This document shows positions 62,669 to 64,000 of a stretch of 64,000 nt of DNA, piece by piece. A program made the position numbers and the translations under genes. Below the pieces are notes generated by a model. It did no database searches and was not told the origin of the DNA. It was given only the letters and a program-made list of their open reading frames with translations. The stretch spans positions 9,040,001-9,104,000 of the forward strand of contig CM072863.1 of assembly GCA_036937835.1 (NCBI GenBank), read 5' to 3'. Every line of letters begins with the position of its first letter. Within the stretch, counting starts at the first letter, position 1. The stretch is from Pampus argenteus. Taxonomy: Eukaryota; Chordata; Actinopteri; Scombriformes; Stromateidae.

Positions 62669-63835
62669 AACAACAAACTTTTCGGAGCTGCCGCTCGAGC
62701 TCTCCGCTGGGCCTCGAGCTAGAACTTCAGAGTTTAACTACAGCAAGTACAACTTGTACTTGTCTCGAAAACTGGTCTATTTCTGTATGTGGTATATTAA
62801 TCGATAACGATCGATAGTTTAAACTGATGAAATTGTCGTCGCAACTGAAATTGGCAACGGAAAAACGCTCGTTCAACGCGGTTACGATTCGCAAGTCAAG
62901 CTGACGGAAACTGTCATTGTGTAAGCACACCGTCGTAAAACCAGCTAATACGTCAGAACCGACATGGACGTGTTTTCAGGCCAATGTGTACAGTAGATGT
63001 CACTCTTTGTGCGCCCCAGCATGTTTCTGACAGCCATCCTTTGGACTTTTCCATACTGACGTTCAATCAGTGTACTCCTTAAAATATTAAATGTTTTGAT
63101 GCCCACGCCTACATTACACTTGCTTTATCATCTTTTGTATCGTTCTGAGATTTACCATCAGTGTGCTTGGTCATTCACTTCAATGCCAGAAACCATGCTG
63201 CCAACACTTGTAACTGAAACAGGGTTGTGTAGAAAATATTTTTATATTCCTCAGTTTGTTGTGTTAAAAAAAAGATTTTGACATGAATTATTTGGTACTG
63301 AAACTCAAGAAGCTGTATTGGCACCAGCAACAAAAAATATCAAACAATTCCCTGAACTACATGTTTTTATGAACACAGTACGGGTATTTTTTAAGCAAAA
63401 CAAAGTTACAAAAAGTTATTTAAACCAAATGTGTGGCATGACAGAAATACAGCTAAAAACTAAAACTGGACATACATACACAATTTGGATGTGTATTAAT
63501 TATATCTTTGAAACTTCTCCTATTTGGACACACTGGGCATTTCTATTGGAGCTTTAAACTACTGAGACCCAACAAAGGCGTCTTTTAAAACAAGCTTAAT
63601 CTTTTTATCCAGGAAAGATTGTTCATGTTAACTCTTGTTATTTTCTTTATGTTGTGTCTAACACTTCAGCACTCTGAGATTCACATTATTACTTTCTATT
63701 CATTATTATGTCCGTGGAGAGAACCTACAGCTCTTAAGCACTGTGTGCGTGTGTGTATACCCGCTAAAAAAAATCAACAATGCTCAAAAGTTGGATTACT
63801 TACTGCTGCTGGCTGATAAGCAGCTATTTGGGATC
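62669..63835. other. Spacer between rhebl1 and the right-edge gene
   Basis: About 1.2 kb between divergent genes. The rhebl1-proximal part is richer in CG dinucleotides, while the rest is AT-rich. No coding family or RNA gene recognised; the open frames at 63096-63816 are short and unsupported. Confidence 0.55.
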
Positions 63836-63901
63836 TAACCGGAAATAGTTTGGAGCTTGCGGTGAACACTGCCGGGAGATGCTACGGTCATAAACAGGCA
63901 G

Positions 63902-63947
63902 ATGAAAAAGCAGAGTAACCACACTGAAACGGCCCTGACGGGGACAG
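63902..63947 (+). CDS. Probable first coding exon of an unidentified gene (partial)
   Basis: ATG at 63902 opens MKKQSNHTETALTGT and reaches a donor-like GACAG/GTAATG at 63947. Without splicing the frame also stays open to the window edge. Upstream lie an ETS-type CCGGAAAT at 63839-63846 and a very short upstream frame (63879-63893, four codons plus stop). The region looks like a TATA-less housekeeping promoter and first exon, divergent from rhebl1. The protein is not recognised. In human, KMT2D and DHH are near PRKAG1 and RHEBL1, but nothing in these few residues identifies either. Confidence 0.4.
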
Positions 63948-64000
63948 GTAATGCAGACGTTACCAATGAGACTGGACATATTTTAAGAAGTACTTTAAAA

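Overview
This window is vertebrate nuclear DNA, most likely from a percomorph (spiny-rayed) teleost fish. The evidence is compact multi-exon genes with GT-AG introns, AT-rich spacers, many CA/GA microsatellites, and short dispersed elements of types that recur in percomorph genomes: Tc1/mariner remnants, gctgggcgatat-type MITEs and a tRNA-like SINE. There is no prokaryotic, viral or plasmid content.

Layout, left to right. (1) 209-3210, minus: the 5' half of os9, the ER lectin of glycoprotein ERAD, running off the left edge. (2) 6502-10353, plus: complete b4galnt1 (GM2/GD2 synthase), 10 coding exons, 531 aa. (3) 15749-31500, minus: complete arhgef25 (p63RhoGEF/GEFT), 16 coding exons, 649 aa, with an 8.5-kb first intron full of repeats. 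Two further exon-like segments at 33347-34143 fit in phase as an alternative N-terminus. (4) 36485-38976, plus: ankrd33 (photoreceptor ankyrin-repeat protein), 4 coding exons, 457 aa. (5) 40544-41310: internally deleted Tc1 element. (6) 41729-49254, plus: complete acvr1b (ALK4), 9 coding exons, 504 aa. (7) 52932-57339, minus: complete prkag1 (AMPK gamma), 13 coding exons, 330 aa. (8) 59859-62558, minus: a RHEB-family GTPase, 8 coding exons, 184 aa, probably rhebl1 by position. (9) 63902 to the right edge, plus: a probable first coding exon of an unidentified gene.

The genes do not form an operon or a single pathway. They are a conserved-synteny block related to human 12q13-q14: os9, b4galnt1 and arhgef25 match one human segment, ankrd33 and acvr1b a second, prkag1 and rhebl1 a third. 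Functionally the set covers ER quality control, ganglioside synthesis, Gq-to-RhoA signalling, retinal transcription control, activin/nodal signalling, energy sensing and mTORC1 activation. I rebuilt the exon models by hand. In every complete gene all exon phases close, and each total length matches the mammalian orthologue closely, except arhgef25 which is somewhat longer.

I did not find a clearly new biological system. The points most worth checking are the alternative arhgef25 N-terminus lacking the palmitoylation cysteines, a perfect palindromic CLEAR-type site just upstream of the RHEB paralogue, an ERSE-like element with paired CCAAT boxes at os9, an inverted-repeat promoter at prkag1, and a 37-bp near-perfect hairpin in arhgef25 intron 1.
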